NCBI RefSeq assembly: GCF_000379105.1
Contig: NZ_KB900609.1
Location: 5,668,763 to 5,732,762 of the forward strand
DNA: 64,000 nucleotides
Direction: 5' to 3'
Origin: Methylobacterium sp. WSM2598
GTDB lineage: Bacteria; Pseudomonadota; Alphaproteobacteria; Rhizobiales; Beijerinckiaceae
Part shown: positions 56,027 to 64,000 of the stretch, in pieces
Numbering within the stretch: the stretch's first letter is position 1
How the letters are laid out: every line of letters starts with the position of its first letter
The notes under the pieces: generated by a model
What the model saw: only the letters and a program-made list of their open reading frames with translations
Told to the model about the DNA's origin: nothing
Database searches by the model: none
Made by a program: the position numbers and the translations under genes

Positions 56027-57842
56027 GGTGTGCATCCTCCGGAAGGCCAATGCCGCCGGGGCCCGCGGCGCCGCCGTTCTGAAGCGACCAGTAGCGGGCG
56101 TAGCGGCCACCTCGCGCGAGCAGCCCGGCATGATCGCCGCTCTCCGCGATGCGGCCCGCGTCGAGCACCACGATCCGGTCGGCATCGACGATCGAGGCGA
56201 GGCGGTGGGCGATGACGAGCACCGTCCGGCCGCGGGCGAGGGCGCCCAGGGCGCGCTGGATCTCGCGCTCGTTGACCGGGTCGGCCGCTGCGGTCGCCTC
56301 GTCGAGCACCAGGATCGGCGCGTCGCGCAGGATCGCCCGGGCGACGCTGAGGCGCTGGCGCTCGCCCCCCGAGAGCGCCGCCCCCCCGCCTGCGAGCACC
56401 GCCTCGACGCCGCCCGGCAGACCGGCGACGAAGTCCGCCGCGCGGGCCCGCGCGAGGGCCTCGGCCATGGCCCGCGGCGTGGCCTCGGGCGCGGCGAGGC
56501 GCAGGTTCTCGGCGACCGTGCCGGTGAACAGCCAGGGGTGCTGCGGCACGGTGCCCACCAGGGCGTGGAGCGTGTCGGGCGCCATATCGCGCAGGTCGAC
56601 CCCGCCGATCGTAATCCGGCCCTCGTGCGGGTCCTGGGCGCGCAGCAGCAGGTTGGCGAGCGTCGTCTTGCCTGCCCCGCTCGCGCCGACGAGCGCCGTG
56701 ACCGTGCCGGGCTCCAGCACGAGGTCGATCCCGTCGAGCACCTTGCGCTCGCCGCGGCGGAAGCCGACGCCCTCGAAGCGCACGGTCCGGTCCGCCGGGC
56801 TCACGGGGGCGGCCGGAAGCGGCAACGGCGCCTCGGCGAGCAGGGCGTCGAGCCGGGCCAGCACCTCGCCCTGCTGCGCGAAGCGGAAGGCGAAGTTCGG
56901 CGGGCGGGTGACGAGGCCGCCGAGGCTCGGCGCGAAGACGACGAAGAGCACGAGGTGCGCGACCGGCAGATCGCCCCGCGCCAGCAGCCACAGCCCGAGG
57001 GGCAGCACGATCAGCAGGCCGGAGGTCACGCAGACCTGGAGCAGCGCGCTCGCCCGCAGCACCCGGCGCACGCAGTCGCCGATCACCGCGAGGTAGCGGC
57101 CGGTCATGTCGCGCAGGCGCGCGAGGGCCCGGTCGTCCTCGTCGAATAGGCGCAGGGTCGGCAGCCCGGCGACGTGCTCGGCCGCCCGCGCCGCCGTCTC
57201 GGCGCTGCGCTCGTAGTACGCGCGGGTGATGTCGGCCGAGCCGCGTGTCGTCGCCCGCATCGCCGCGAGGCCGAGGAGGATCGGCAGGGCGGCGGCCAGG
57301 GCGAGCCGCCAGTCGAGGGCGAAGAGGCCGACGAGGACGATCAGCGGCGCGGTGAAGGTCGCGGTCGCCTCCGGCACGAGGTGGGCGATGCCGTCCTCGA
57401 TGCTCTCGACGTCGTCGAGGACGAGGCGGCGCAGGGCCTTGCCGCCGTAGCGCTCGAACACCGCCGCCGGCACGCGGGCGAGGTGCTCGGCAAGCGCCAG
57501 GCGCAGGTCGCGCTGCACGTCGACGGCGATGCTGTGCGAGAGCGCGGTCGAGCCCAGGAAGGCGAGACGACCCGCCACGACCAGGGCGGCGATCCCGGCC
57601 ACGGTCCAGCCCATCCGGGCCCGGTCGGGCGCGGGCTCCAGGGCGTCGAGGATCAGGCGCGTGACGCCGAGCTGCCAGGCGAGGCCGAGGAGCGCGGCGA
57701 GGAGGCCGAACGCGATGGCGGCCGCCATCGCCCGCGGTCGCGTGCGCAGGAGGCCCGCGAGGCGGGCGAAGGTGGCGCCGAGCCCGCCCGCGGGCGGGGA
57801 GGAGGGCGCTGAGGGCTCGGGCGCGCTCACGCGGCGAGCCAT
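56010..57842 (-). CDS. Half-size ABC transporter, YbtP/Irp6-like (siderophore system)
   Basis: 610 residues. The six-helix membrane domain starts AMAAAIAFGLLAALLGLAWQLG, with LSHSIAVDVQRDLRLALAEHLARVP in the first cytoplasmic loop. The ATPase domain contains Walker A GASGAGKTT, signature ALSGGERQRLSVARAI, Walker B PILVLDEATAAAD and switch histidine LVIAHRL. Organisation and length are normal for the type IV exporter-fold family that includes YbtP. It overlaps the small upstream gene by 16 nt and the next transporter by 17 nt, so the operon is translationally coupled. Based on yersiniabactin systems, the pair probably moves ferri-siderophore inward despite the exporter fold. The substrate here is inferred. 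Confidence 0.87.
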   Translation of the reverse strand: MARRVSAPEPSAPSSPPAGGLGATFARLAGLLRTRPRAMAAAIAFGLLAALLGLAWQLGVTRLILDALEPAPDRARMGWTVAGIAALVVAGRLAFLGSTALSHSIAVDVQRDLRLALAEHLARVPAAVFERYGGKALRRLVLDDVESIEDGIAHLVPEATATFTAPLIVLVGLFALDWRLALAAALPILLGLAAMRATTRGSADITRAYYERSAETAARAAEHVAGLPTLRLFDEDDRALARLRDMTGRYLAVIGDCVRRVLRASALLQVCVTSGLLIVLPLGLWLLARGDLPVAHLVLFVVFAPSLGGLVTRPPNFAFRFAQQGEVLARLDALLAEAPLPLPAAPVSPADRTVRFEGVGFRRGERKVLDGIDLVLEPGTVTALVGASGAGKTTLANLLLRAQDPHEGRITIGGVDLRDMAPDTLHALVGTVPQHPWLFTGTVAENLRLAAPEATPRAMAEALARARAADFVAGLPGGVEAVLAGGGAALSGGERQRLSVARAILRDAPILVLDEATAAADPVNEREIQRALGALARGRTVLVIAHRLASIVDADRIVVLDAGRIAESGDHAGLLARGGRYARYWSLQNGGAAGPGGIGLPEDAHHAAAR

Positions 57843-58243
57843 GCTCGCGCCTGGGCGTCGGCTTCCGCGTCGCTCGCGACCACCCTGTACGGGTAGGGCA
57901 GGAAAGCCTTGTTCATCAGGGACATCGCCTTCACGGCGAAGGACCCGCGCCGCGCCGCGTCGGGCTCGACCCGGACGGCGCCGGCGCAGAGGCGCTTCTG
58001 GGCGTCCTTGCGCGCCTTGAACCAGGCCCGGTACGCCTTCATGAAGCGCGAGGAATCCTTCGGCATCTCCGGGCCGTGGAAGTCCAGCACGAAGCGCTCG
58101 TCCCTGGCGAGCAGGGCGTCGAACTCGGCGACGCGGGCCTCGGCCTCGGCATCGGGCACGCGATCGGGCATCCGGTAGCGGGCCACGGGCCAGCGCGAGA
58201 GGTCGAAGTCGCCTGAGGCGGGAGGGGTGCCGAAATCCGTCAT
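57827..58243 (-). CDS. Small hypothetical protein in the siderophore transport operon
   Basis: 138 residues starting at ATG 58243, whose ATGA overlaps the stop of the preceding MFS frame and has a GGAGA ribosome-binding site 5 nt before it. Visible features: FDLSRWPVARYRMPDRVPD, then ARVAEFDALLARDERFVLDFHG, EMPKDSSRFMKAYRAWFKARK and NKAFLPYPYRVVASDAEADA. It is soluble with no signal peptide and a mixed alpha/beta character, ending 16 nt inside the next transporter gene. I do not recognise the family. Tight coupling on both sides suggests an accessory role, perhaps cytoplasmic handling of the imported siderophore. Confidence 0.65.
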   Translation of the reverse strand: MTDFGTPPASGDFDLSRWPVARYRMPDRVPDAEAEARVAEFDALLARDERFVLDFHGPEMPKDSSRFMKAYRAWFKARKDAQKRLCAGAVRVEPDAARRGSFAVKAMSLMNKAFLPYPYRVVASDAEADAQARAWLAA

Positions 58244-59001
58244 GCCGGTCTCCATGGTCTCTCCGGTTGAGGGCAGGGCGGCGCCGGTCGCGCCGCAGCC
58301 CGGGCCGGCCTGCCGCGCCGCGCGCGGCACGAGGCGCGCCGCCGCGAGGCCGGGCCGGTGCTCGCGGAGCGCCGAGGCGCCGAGGCGCGCACGAGGAAAG
58401 GCTGGCTGAGGCCGAGGACCGGCGTCGCCCTAACCAGACTCGCGGCCGTCCGGCCCGCCGCCGCGATCAGGTCCAGGAGCAGGGCGCCGCCGACTGGGGG
58501 GCCGAGGAAGGAGACCCCGGCCTGCGCGGCGTTGCCCCGGCCGCGGTGGCTCGCCGGGAGGGTCTCGACGGCGAAGCCGTCGCAGGCGCTGCCGATGGCG
58601 GCGTTGGCCAGGGCGGCGGCGATGAGGCAGACGAGGAGCGGCGCGAAGGCCGCGGGGCCGATCCCGGCCCCGGCGGCGAGCGCGAGGGCGGAGAGTACGG
58701 CCCCGCAGGCCACGCTCGCCGACATGCGTCGCCGTCCGGCCGGCGGCAGGCGGTCGCGCTCCACCGCTCCCGACCACAGGCCCTCGAGCACCCGGGGCAG
58801 CAGGGTGAGGGAGACGAGCCCGATCCGGTCGAGGGGCTGGCCGGCCTCGCGCATGACGGCAGGCAGGCCCACCCGCGCGATCCCCATCACGACGCTCCGG
58901 GCGACGGACATCCCGCCGATCGCGGCCGGGACGGGGACGAGCGGGGCCTCCAGCCCGACGGCGGTCCCGGCGCCCAGCCGCATCAGAACCTCGTCCGCCA
59001 T
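58240..59001 (-). pseudogene. Truncated MFS siderophore transporter (YbtX/RhtX-like)
   Basis: Starts at ATG 59001, overlapping the receptor stop by 19 nt. The first 185 residues show major-facilitator helices and loops: LPAVMREAGQPLDRIGLVSL, RVLEGLWSGAVERDRLPPAGRRR, SACDGFAVETLPASHRGRGNAAQAG and VGGALLLDLIAAAGRT. This resembles the N-terminal half of RhtX/YbtX-type permeases (about 400 residues). From about residue 187 (58440) the sequence turns into Arg/Ala/Pro-rich translation with no helices, until TGA at 58240-58242. The second half is missing, probably by deletion. The ATGA overlap with the next gene may be original, with a deletion and frame change inside. Confidence 0.65.
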
Positions 59002-61026
59002 GACAGGCCCACGATCCGCGGCTGGCCGATGGTGCTGAGCGTGGCCGGGCCGTAGGCGAAGCTGTAGGTTCGGTAGGTGCGGTCGGTGAGATTGGTGACG
59101 AACAGGCGCAGGGTCGAGGCGGGATCGAAGACGACGTCGAGCCCGGCATCGAAGGTCGTGAAGGAGCCCTGCGAGAAGGTATTGGCCGGGTCGAAGTAGG
59201 TGCGGCTCACCGTCCGGGCGGCGCCGGTGAGGGCCATTTGGGCCGGCAGCCAGGTCTGGTCGATGAGGTAGCGGAACCCGACATTGGTCACCAGGTCCGG
59301 CGCCTGAGGCGTGCGGCCCCCGGCGATGCGCTGGCCCGTGATCGGATCGGCGTAGCCGGAGAACTCGGAGCGGCCGAACGCGCCCTGCGCGGTCAGCGTC
59401 AGACGGTCGGTGGGCCGCAGAGCCAGCTCGACCTCGACGCCGGTGCTGGTGCCCTCGGCGGCATTGCGCAGCACCTGGAAGCCGACCGGGCCGGCGTTGA
59501 TCTGCTGGTGGGAGGTTTCGATGCGGTAGAAGGCACCCGACACCGTCGCGAGGCCGTTCAGCATCTCGGTGCGCGCGCCGACCTCGTAGTTCCAGGCCCG
59601 CTCCGGCTTGTAGGCGACGGCGTCGAGGGGGTTGGAGACCGCGCGGTTGAAGCCGCCCGGCTTGTAGCCCTCGGAGACGAGGGCGTAGACCCGCGTCGTC
59701 GGGTCGACCTGGTAGCCGAGGGAGACCTTCGGCTGGAAATTCGTGAAGCTCGCGTCGTTGTCGAAGTTGAAGCCGAAGCTGCCGCCGTTGAAGCCGATCG
59801 ACGACCAGTCGACCGCAACACGGGTGCCGACGGTGAGGTCGAGCCGGTCGGTGAGCGCGTAGGTGCCCTCGCCGAACACCGCGACGCTGCGCGCATCCAC
59901 GTCGTTGCGCGTGCCCGAGGCGCGGCGCGTGAACTGGTTGTCGAGGAACACGACGCCCGCGACGCCCTTGAACGGACCAGCCCCATCATAGGCCGCGCGG
60001 AACTCCTGATAGACGGTCCGGTAGGTCTCGGGGAAGGACTGCCCGAAGATGCGACGGTTGAGGTCGACGGCCTGGAACGACGTCACGCTGGTGAAGGTGA
60101 CGTCGTTCAACCGGTAGTTCATGGTCAGGCCGGCCGTCGTCGTCTCGCGCCCCAGGACGCTGTAGGGGAACGGGATGACGGAGGAGCGGAAGGCGCGCCG
60201 CTTCACGTCGGAGTCGAGGATGTAGGTCTCCTCGCGCGAGCGCAGCGTGCGAGACGATCAGGCTGGCGTCGAAGGCACTCCCGAGCGGCGCGTAGCGCAA
60301 AGCAGCGCGACCACCGAGGCCGTTCCACCAGTCGACGTCGTCGCGATGGCGGTCGATGTCCCGGATCTGGCCGGTGAAGGAGCGCTCCTTGAAGCCGAGA
60401 TCGAGGAACATCGCGTCGGGGATGAGCACGCTCGTCGTCGAGGTGCCGATCTCGAACAGGCGCTCGGAGGCGGTGCCGAACACGTCGGCGCGGGCGAAGC
60501 GCGGCTTCTCGGTCGCGATGTTGAGCACGCCCGCGAAGGCGTTCATCCCGTAGAGCGTGCCCTGCGGCCCGCGCAGGAGTTCGATCCGGCCGACGTCGAA
60601 GAGGTCCTGCGCCAGGTTCGCCGAAGCCTGAGGCACGCCGTCGACGTAAACCTGCATGACCGGGTTGTAGAAGTCCGGCGAGGAAATGCCGCGGACCGTG
60701 AAGTTGGCGTAGGCGCGGTTGCCGCGGCTCTCGATCACGATCCCGGGCAGGACCTTCTGCAGATCGCTCACATCGCGCACGTCGTTGTCGGCGAGCCGCG
60801 CCGCCGTCACCGCCGTGACCGAGGCGTCGACCCTGTCCAGACGCTGCGCGCGCTTGTTTGAAGTAATGATCACTTCGTCGAGCTTGATCTCGCCCCCTGC
60901 CGGCTGCGACAGGGCCGGAAAACCGACAAACGTTGCTATAGTCGTAAAAAAACTGATGATATCCTGCCTGTTGAGAGCATTTCTAAACTGCCGCAGTGCC
61001 GTCGAAATTGCCAGTGGTGTCATCAT
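58983..61026 (-). pseudogene. TonB-dependent siderophore receptor (FyuA-like), frameshifted
   Basis: Two overlapping frames make one outer-membrane receptor of about 680 residues. The N-terminal part (from ATG 61026) has a hydrophobic leader (FFTTIATFVGFPALSQ), the TonB box DEVIIT and a plug domain (DLQKVLPGIVIESRG, VRGISSPDFYNPVMQVYVDG, LLRGPQGTLYGMNAFAG). The C-terminal part has barrel strands, GYKPGGFNRAVSNP, QVLRNAAEGTSTGVEVELAL and the closing RTYRTYSFAYGP..TIGQPRIVGLSWRTRF ending in aromatic F. PDFYNP and the end region strongly resemble FyuA, the yersiniabactin/pesticin receptor. The frame is lost at about 60246 (CAC-G-CTG on the - strand), between plug and barrel. Unless this is a sequencing error the receptor is dead. 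Confidence 0.85.
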
Positions 61027-61100
61027 CTTTTTCGATGGATATTGTCAAACGCTTTCGGGGCCGGCATTAACGGCATCGGTACTAAGTCGAGTCTTCGCAC

Positions 61101-61880
61101 ATGGGAGAACGGGGCGTGTCGTCGGATCCACATCGCGACGGGCCGGCGGAGGCCGCACCGGTCGCCTCCTGGCAGGAGGCTGTGGCGGAGGGACTGGCCC
61201 GCCTCGGCTGGTCGCAGAGCGCGCGGATCGATCCGATCGCGTCCGACATCGCCATCGTGGTGGTCGACGCGTTCCTGGAGCGGGACCTCACGGTCGATCT
61301 CGCGGGGGCATCGACCTTCTCCCTGAGCATCGTGCTGGAGGGCAGCGGACGCCTCTCGGCGCGCGGCGTGTCGCCGGTTGAGGCGGAGGCCGGCACCGCC
61401 GTGCTGTTCGCCTGCAACGGTCCGGCCTCCGGGGAAGACCTGTTCCGCGGCGGCCGGCGCTTCCGAATCGTCGATCTGCGCTTTGAGGAGAGCTTCCTGT
61501 TGCGGACCGGCGACGCGCGCCTGACGGATCTCGCGGAGCGCCGCGACGAGGCGACGGACGGTGTGGCCGCCGCCCCGTTCCTGGTCGGCTTCCCTGCGCC
61601 GGCCTCGCTCGCATACGGCTTGTTCGGCTGTGCGCGATTTCCGGAATTTCGATTTGGGCTGCCGAAATGGCCGATGATCACGCGAAACCGGCCTCTCGGA
61701 AGTCCCGTGCGTCGCGACTCCGGCCTTCCCCGTTCGGGTAAGCGCAAGCTTGAAATCGGATTCGGCCTCCCCGGACAGTGTCCGCAGGGACTTTCAGGCG
61801 CCGGGCGACAGGCGCTAGTCGCGGCCGAGTTGAATGGCATCCGGGGGGAGCCTCTCGGGTGTGTCCCCCGTCTGTGCTAG
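61101..61880 (+). pseudogene. AraC-family regulator (YbtA-like position) lacking its DNA-binding domain
   Basis: Divergent from the receptor. From ATG 61101, residues about 20-165 look like the effector-binding cupin half of an AraC regulator: DIAIVVVDAFLERDLTVDLAG, STFSLSIVLEGSGRLSARG, EAGTAVLFACNGPASGED and FRIVDLRFEESFLL. At about 61600 (after FLVGFPAPASLAYGL) the sequence stops looking like the family. The remaining 90 codons are unrelated, and no helix-turn-helix pair is present in any frame. In yersiniabactin loci the AraC-type YbtA sits divergently beside the receptor and transport genes, matching this place. Transcription activation by this protein should be impossible. Confidence 0.65.
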
Positions 61881-61988
61881 ATTTCCCGTGCTCGCCGCAC
61901 CTAAAGCTCGCGCGGCGGGCAGCGGGCCGGGTCTCGCATTGCACGGTCAGGCTCGGCCCGTTCCCGGTAGCAGCCGAAGGAGGGGTCC

Positions 61989-62402
61989 ATGACCCTCGCC
62001 ACACTGGTGCGCGTGACCGCTCTCACCGCCATTCTCGCTGCTGGCGCAAGCTCCAGCGCGACCGCCCAGACACCAACGGCTCCGATGAGCACGCCCGGCC
62101 AAAGCGCCCAGCCTCCTCAGCCTGGGATGCCGGGCATGATGGGAGGCATGGGAGGCATGGGCCAAGGCGGCATGTGTGGAATGGGGATGATGGGCCACAT
62201 GATGGGCGGGATGAACAGGGGCATGATGGATGACGGCCTCAGGATGAGAATGATGTTCGCTATTGCCGATACGGATGGAGACGGGTCCCTCTCGTTCGAC
62301 GAGGTGACAGCTATCCATAGGCGCATCTTCAATGCCGCCGATACCAACAAGGACGGCAAGGTGACCCTTGAGGAGCTGCAGAAGTTCCTTCGGGGACAGT
62401 AG
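61989..62402 (+). CDS. Secreted EF-hand calcium-binding protein
   Basis: 137 residues with a signal peptide (LVRVTALTAILAAGASSSATA). A Gly/Met-rich region follows (PGMMGGMGGMGQGG...GMGMMGHMMGGMNRGMM), then two EF-hand loops: DTDGDGSLSFDE and DTNKDGKVTLEE, both with proper Ca ligands at positions 1, 3, 5 and 12. The Met/Gly stretch could bind soft metals such as copper. The start at ATG 61989 has a strong GAAGGAGG ribosome-binding site. Secreted EF-hand proteins of this size are common in Methylobacterium-type genomes. It stands alone, and its function is unknown beyond Ca binding. Confidence 0.85.
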   Translation: MTLATLVRVTALTAILAAGASSSATAQTPTAPMSTPGQSAQPPQPGMPGMMGGMGGMGQGGMCGMGMMGHMMGGMNRGMMDDGLRMRMMFAIADTDGDGSLSFDEVTAIHRRIFNAADTNKDGKVTLEELQKFLRGQ

Positions 62403-62765
62403 CTGCGGCCCGAGTCAGCGACGGCGGCGGAGGCGTCGATCATCTTCACGCTTGTGCCGCCGCCCCCTCATCCTGGCGCCTCGGTCAGAGGGGCCGGCTC
62501 GAGGAATCCGCGGGCGGCACGGACGAGAGGATGGGGAAGGTCGGGCTTCCCTCTTTCCGCCTCCCGGGAGTGGCCCGCATGGACCTCGTCGTCGCGGCAA
62601 CAAGGAAGCGAAGCCGGAGCAACGGTGGGGCGTTCCCGGAGGAGGCTGCTTCCGCAATCCCCGCACGTTCGACCTTCGCTAAGCTTCTCTTAAGGCGAGC
62701 CTCCAAGTCTCTCTGAAGTCGATGGGCCTGGGCCGATCTCGTTCGGCGGGCTGATGGGGGGAGTG
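62403..62765. other. Intergenic region without a gene
   Basis: No gene with coding character was found on either strand. The bases are GC-rich except for CTAAGCTTCTCTTAAGG near 62680, a mildly AT-rich spot that could belong to the promoter of the next gene. Confidence 0.5.
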
Positions 62766-63803
62766 ATGGAGCCGCATGTCATTCGCGCGGTCCTTGGACT
62801 CGTGATCGGATGCGTGCTCGGCTATGCGGCGCGGCGCGGCCGCTTCTGCACGCTCGGCGCATTGGAAGATGCCGTTTATGGCCAGGACACGCGGCGGCTG
62901 CGCGCCTGGGCGCTCGCCATCGCGGTGGCGATGGTCGGCGTCCATGGCCTGCGCTTGTACGGGCTCGAACTCCACCGGACGCTGTACGCCTCGCCACAGC
63001 TCGCGATTGGACCCTTGATTCTCGGCGGCCTGACATTCGGGTTCGGCATGGCCCTCGTCGGCAATTGCGCCTTCGGGAATCTATTGCGACTCGGCGGCGG
63101 GGACCTGAAGGCCCTGATCGCTCTCCTCGTCGCGGCCGTCTCTGCGGTCATGGCGATGCGGGGGCTCACCGCCGTCGTGCGGGTGATGGCGGTTGATCCT
63201 CTCGTCGTGTCGATCCCCGGCGGGCGCTTGCAGCTCCTTCCGGACCTGCTCGGCGTCGGGAGCCCCGCATCGATGGCCCTCGCGGCCGCCTGCGCCGCCC
63301 TCCTCACCGTTTATGCCTTCGCGGATGGAGCTTTCCGGAATGACCGGACGCTCGCCGCGGCGGCGGTCGTGATCGGATCGTGCGTGACCGCGGGATGGTG
63401 GGCGACGGGATTCGCCGGGTTCGATGCCTTCGGGACCGGCCGGCCGACGTCGCTGAGCTTCGCCCGGCCCATCGGCGACGCCCTGCTCTTCGCGATGGTG
63501 GCATCCGGGATGCAGGTCGATTTCGGGATCGCCTCGGTCCTTGGCGTGCTGGTGGGGGCGTTCGTCGAGGCGCGGCAGGCGCGGCGCTTCCGCTGGGAGG
63601 CCCCGGACGACCCGGGCGAGTTGCGGCGGCACATCGTCGGCGCGTTCCTGATGGGCACCGGCGGCATCACCGCGCTGGGCTGCACCATCGGCCAGGGCGT
63701 GACCGGGATCGCGACGCTGTCCGTCGGGTCGGCCATCGCCCTGGCGTCGATCGCGCTGGGAGGACGCGCCGGCCTCTATTACCTCGTGGAGCGGCGAGGC
63801 TGA
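62766..63803 (+). CDS. YeeE/YedE-family membrane protein (sulfur-compound transport)
   Basis: 345 residues with about nine or ten hydrophobic helices. The family's two cysteine-containing repeats are visible: RRGRFCTLGALEDAV near the N-terminus, NCAFGNLLRLGGGDLKALI, and LGCTIGQGVTGIATLSVGS near the C-terminus. These cysteines line the thiosulfate path in the characterised YeeE. It therefore probably imports thiosulfate or another reduced sulfur compound. The start is ATG 62766, preceded by GGGGGAG; an in-frame ATG at 62754 overlaps that site. It is convergent with the partial gene at the window end. Confidence 0.85.
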   Translation: MEPHVIRAVLGLVIGCVLGYAARRGRFCTLGALEDAVYGQDTRRLRAWALAIAVAMVGVHGLRLYGLELHRTLYASPQLAIGPLILGGLTFGFGMALVGNCAFGNLLRLGGGDLKALIALLVAAVSAVMAMRGLTAVVRVMAVDPLVVSIPGGRLQLLPDLLGVGSPASMALAAACAALLTVYAFADGAFRNDRTLAAAAVVIGSCVTAGWWATGFAGFDAFGTGRPTSLSFARPIGDALLFAMVASGMQVDFGIASVLGVLVGAFVEARQARRFRWEAPDDPGELRRHIVGAFLMGTGGITALGCTIGQGVTGIATLSVGSAIALASIALGGRAGLYYLVERRG

Positions 63804-63807
63804 CCGC

Positions 63808-64000
63808 CTACGGCTCGGACTTCTTCCCGTCCGTGAAATTCGCGCCCTCGAGTTCCAGGAAGATGCGGTAGGCGTTGCCGCGGTTGTTGGCGGCGAAGGC
63901 GGGGAGCTTGTCGTAGGCGGACCAGTCGGCCGCCTTGTAGGCGGCATCGAAATCGGTCCAGCTGTCGACCGCGTTCTTCATCACCCGTCGCACGTCGGTG
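63808..64000 (-). CDS. C-terminal end of a protein leaving the window
   Basis: The last 62 or so residues are in view: VMKNAVDSWTDFDAAYKAAD, then WSAYDKLPAFAANNRGNAYR and LEGANFTDGKKSEP before the stop at 63808. The frame stays open to the window edge, so the start is outside. The piece is helical and compatible with the C-terminal tail of a larger enzyme, possibly of sulfur or metallo-hydrolase type given the neighbouring YeeE-like gene, but the family cannot be named from this fragment. Confidence 0.6.
   Translation of the reverse strand, partial: TDVRRVMKNAVDSWTDFDAAYKAADWSAYDKLPAFAANNRGNAYRIFLELEGANFTDGKKSEP

Overview
The window is very GC-rich (visibly near 70%), with tightly packed genes, ATGA overlaps, long multi-GAF sensor kinases, CueR/CusAB-type copper genes and many IS fragments. 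This suggests an alphaproteobacterium of the Hyphomicrobiales, most likely Methylobacterium or a close relative. That assignment is an inference from style and gene families; no rRNA or housekeeping marker is present.

Layout. 1-5.3 kb: an IS3-family tail, a palindromic dispersed repeat, a GAF/histidine-kinase gene with a 1-nt frameshift, a response regulator, and a receiver-adenylate cyclase whose C-terminus is replaced by mobile-element debris. 5.3-16 kb: a copper/heavy-metal resistance island (His/Cys-rich periplasmic protein, RND adaptor and pump, two small periplasmic proteins, divergent CueR with a clear operator, and a Cu-ATPase split by a perfectly delimited 1,237-bp IS3-family element with a TTC target duplication). 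16-17.2 kb: IS630 debris and REP-like palindromes.

17.2-49.3 kb: an apparently intact biosynthetic cluster, all on the + strand. Genes in order: MIO-type aromatic ammonia-lyase; DarB/StlD-type ketosynthase-cyclase; DarA-type partner; modular type I PKS-1 (KS-AT-DH-ER-KR-ACP / KS-AT-ACP); acyl-adenylating ligase fused to an ACP; modular type I PKS-2 (KS-AT-DH-KR-ACP / KS-AT-DH-KR-ACP); type II thioesterase; Sfp-type phosphopantetheinyl transferase; a small unknown gene; and a three-gene ABC exporter (FtsX-like permease, ATPase, HlyD-like adaptor). Neither PKS has a terminal thioesterase. PKS-1 should end as a beta-ketoacyl-ACP and PKS-2 as a polyenoyl-ACP. Those are the two substrate classes that DarB-family enzymes join by Michael addition and Claisen closure. 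The cluster therefore reads as a modular PKS system whose two chains are merged and released by DarB and aromatised with DarA, giving an aryl-polyenyl/alkyl resorcinol. This is the main candidate for an undescribed system.

49.3-54.2 kb: a non-coding stretch with a 4x16-bp tandem array inside a 13-bp inverted repeat, two small genes (one DUF3606-like), an IS701-like remnant, and broken thioesterase genes on both strands. 54.2-61.9 kb: a yersiniabactin-type siderophore transport operon on the - strand (FyuA-like TonB receptor with a frameshift, shortened MFS, small unknown protein, two half-size ABC exporters) and a divergent AraC-type regulator that has lost its DNA-binding domain. The biosynthetic genes are missing, so this looks like a decayed siderophore locus. 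61.9-64 kb: an EF-hand periplasmic protein, a YeeE/YedE-family membrane protein and the tail of a gene leaving the window.
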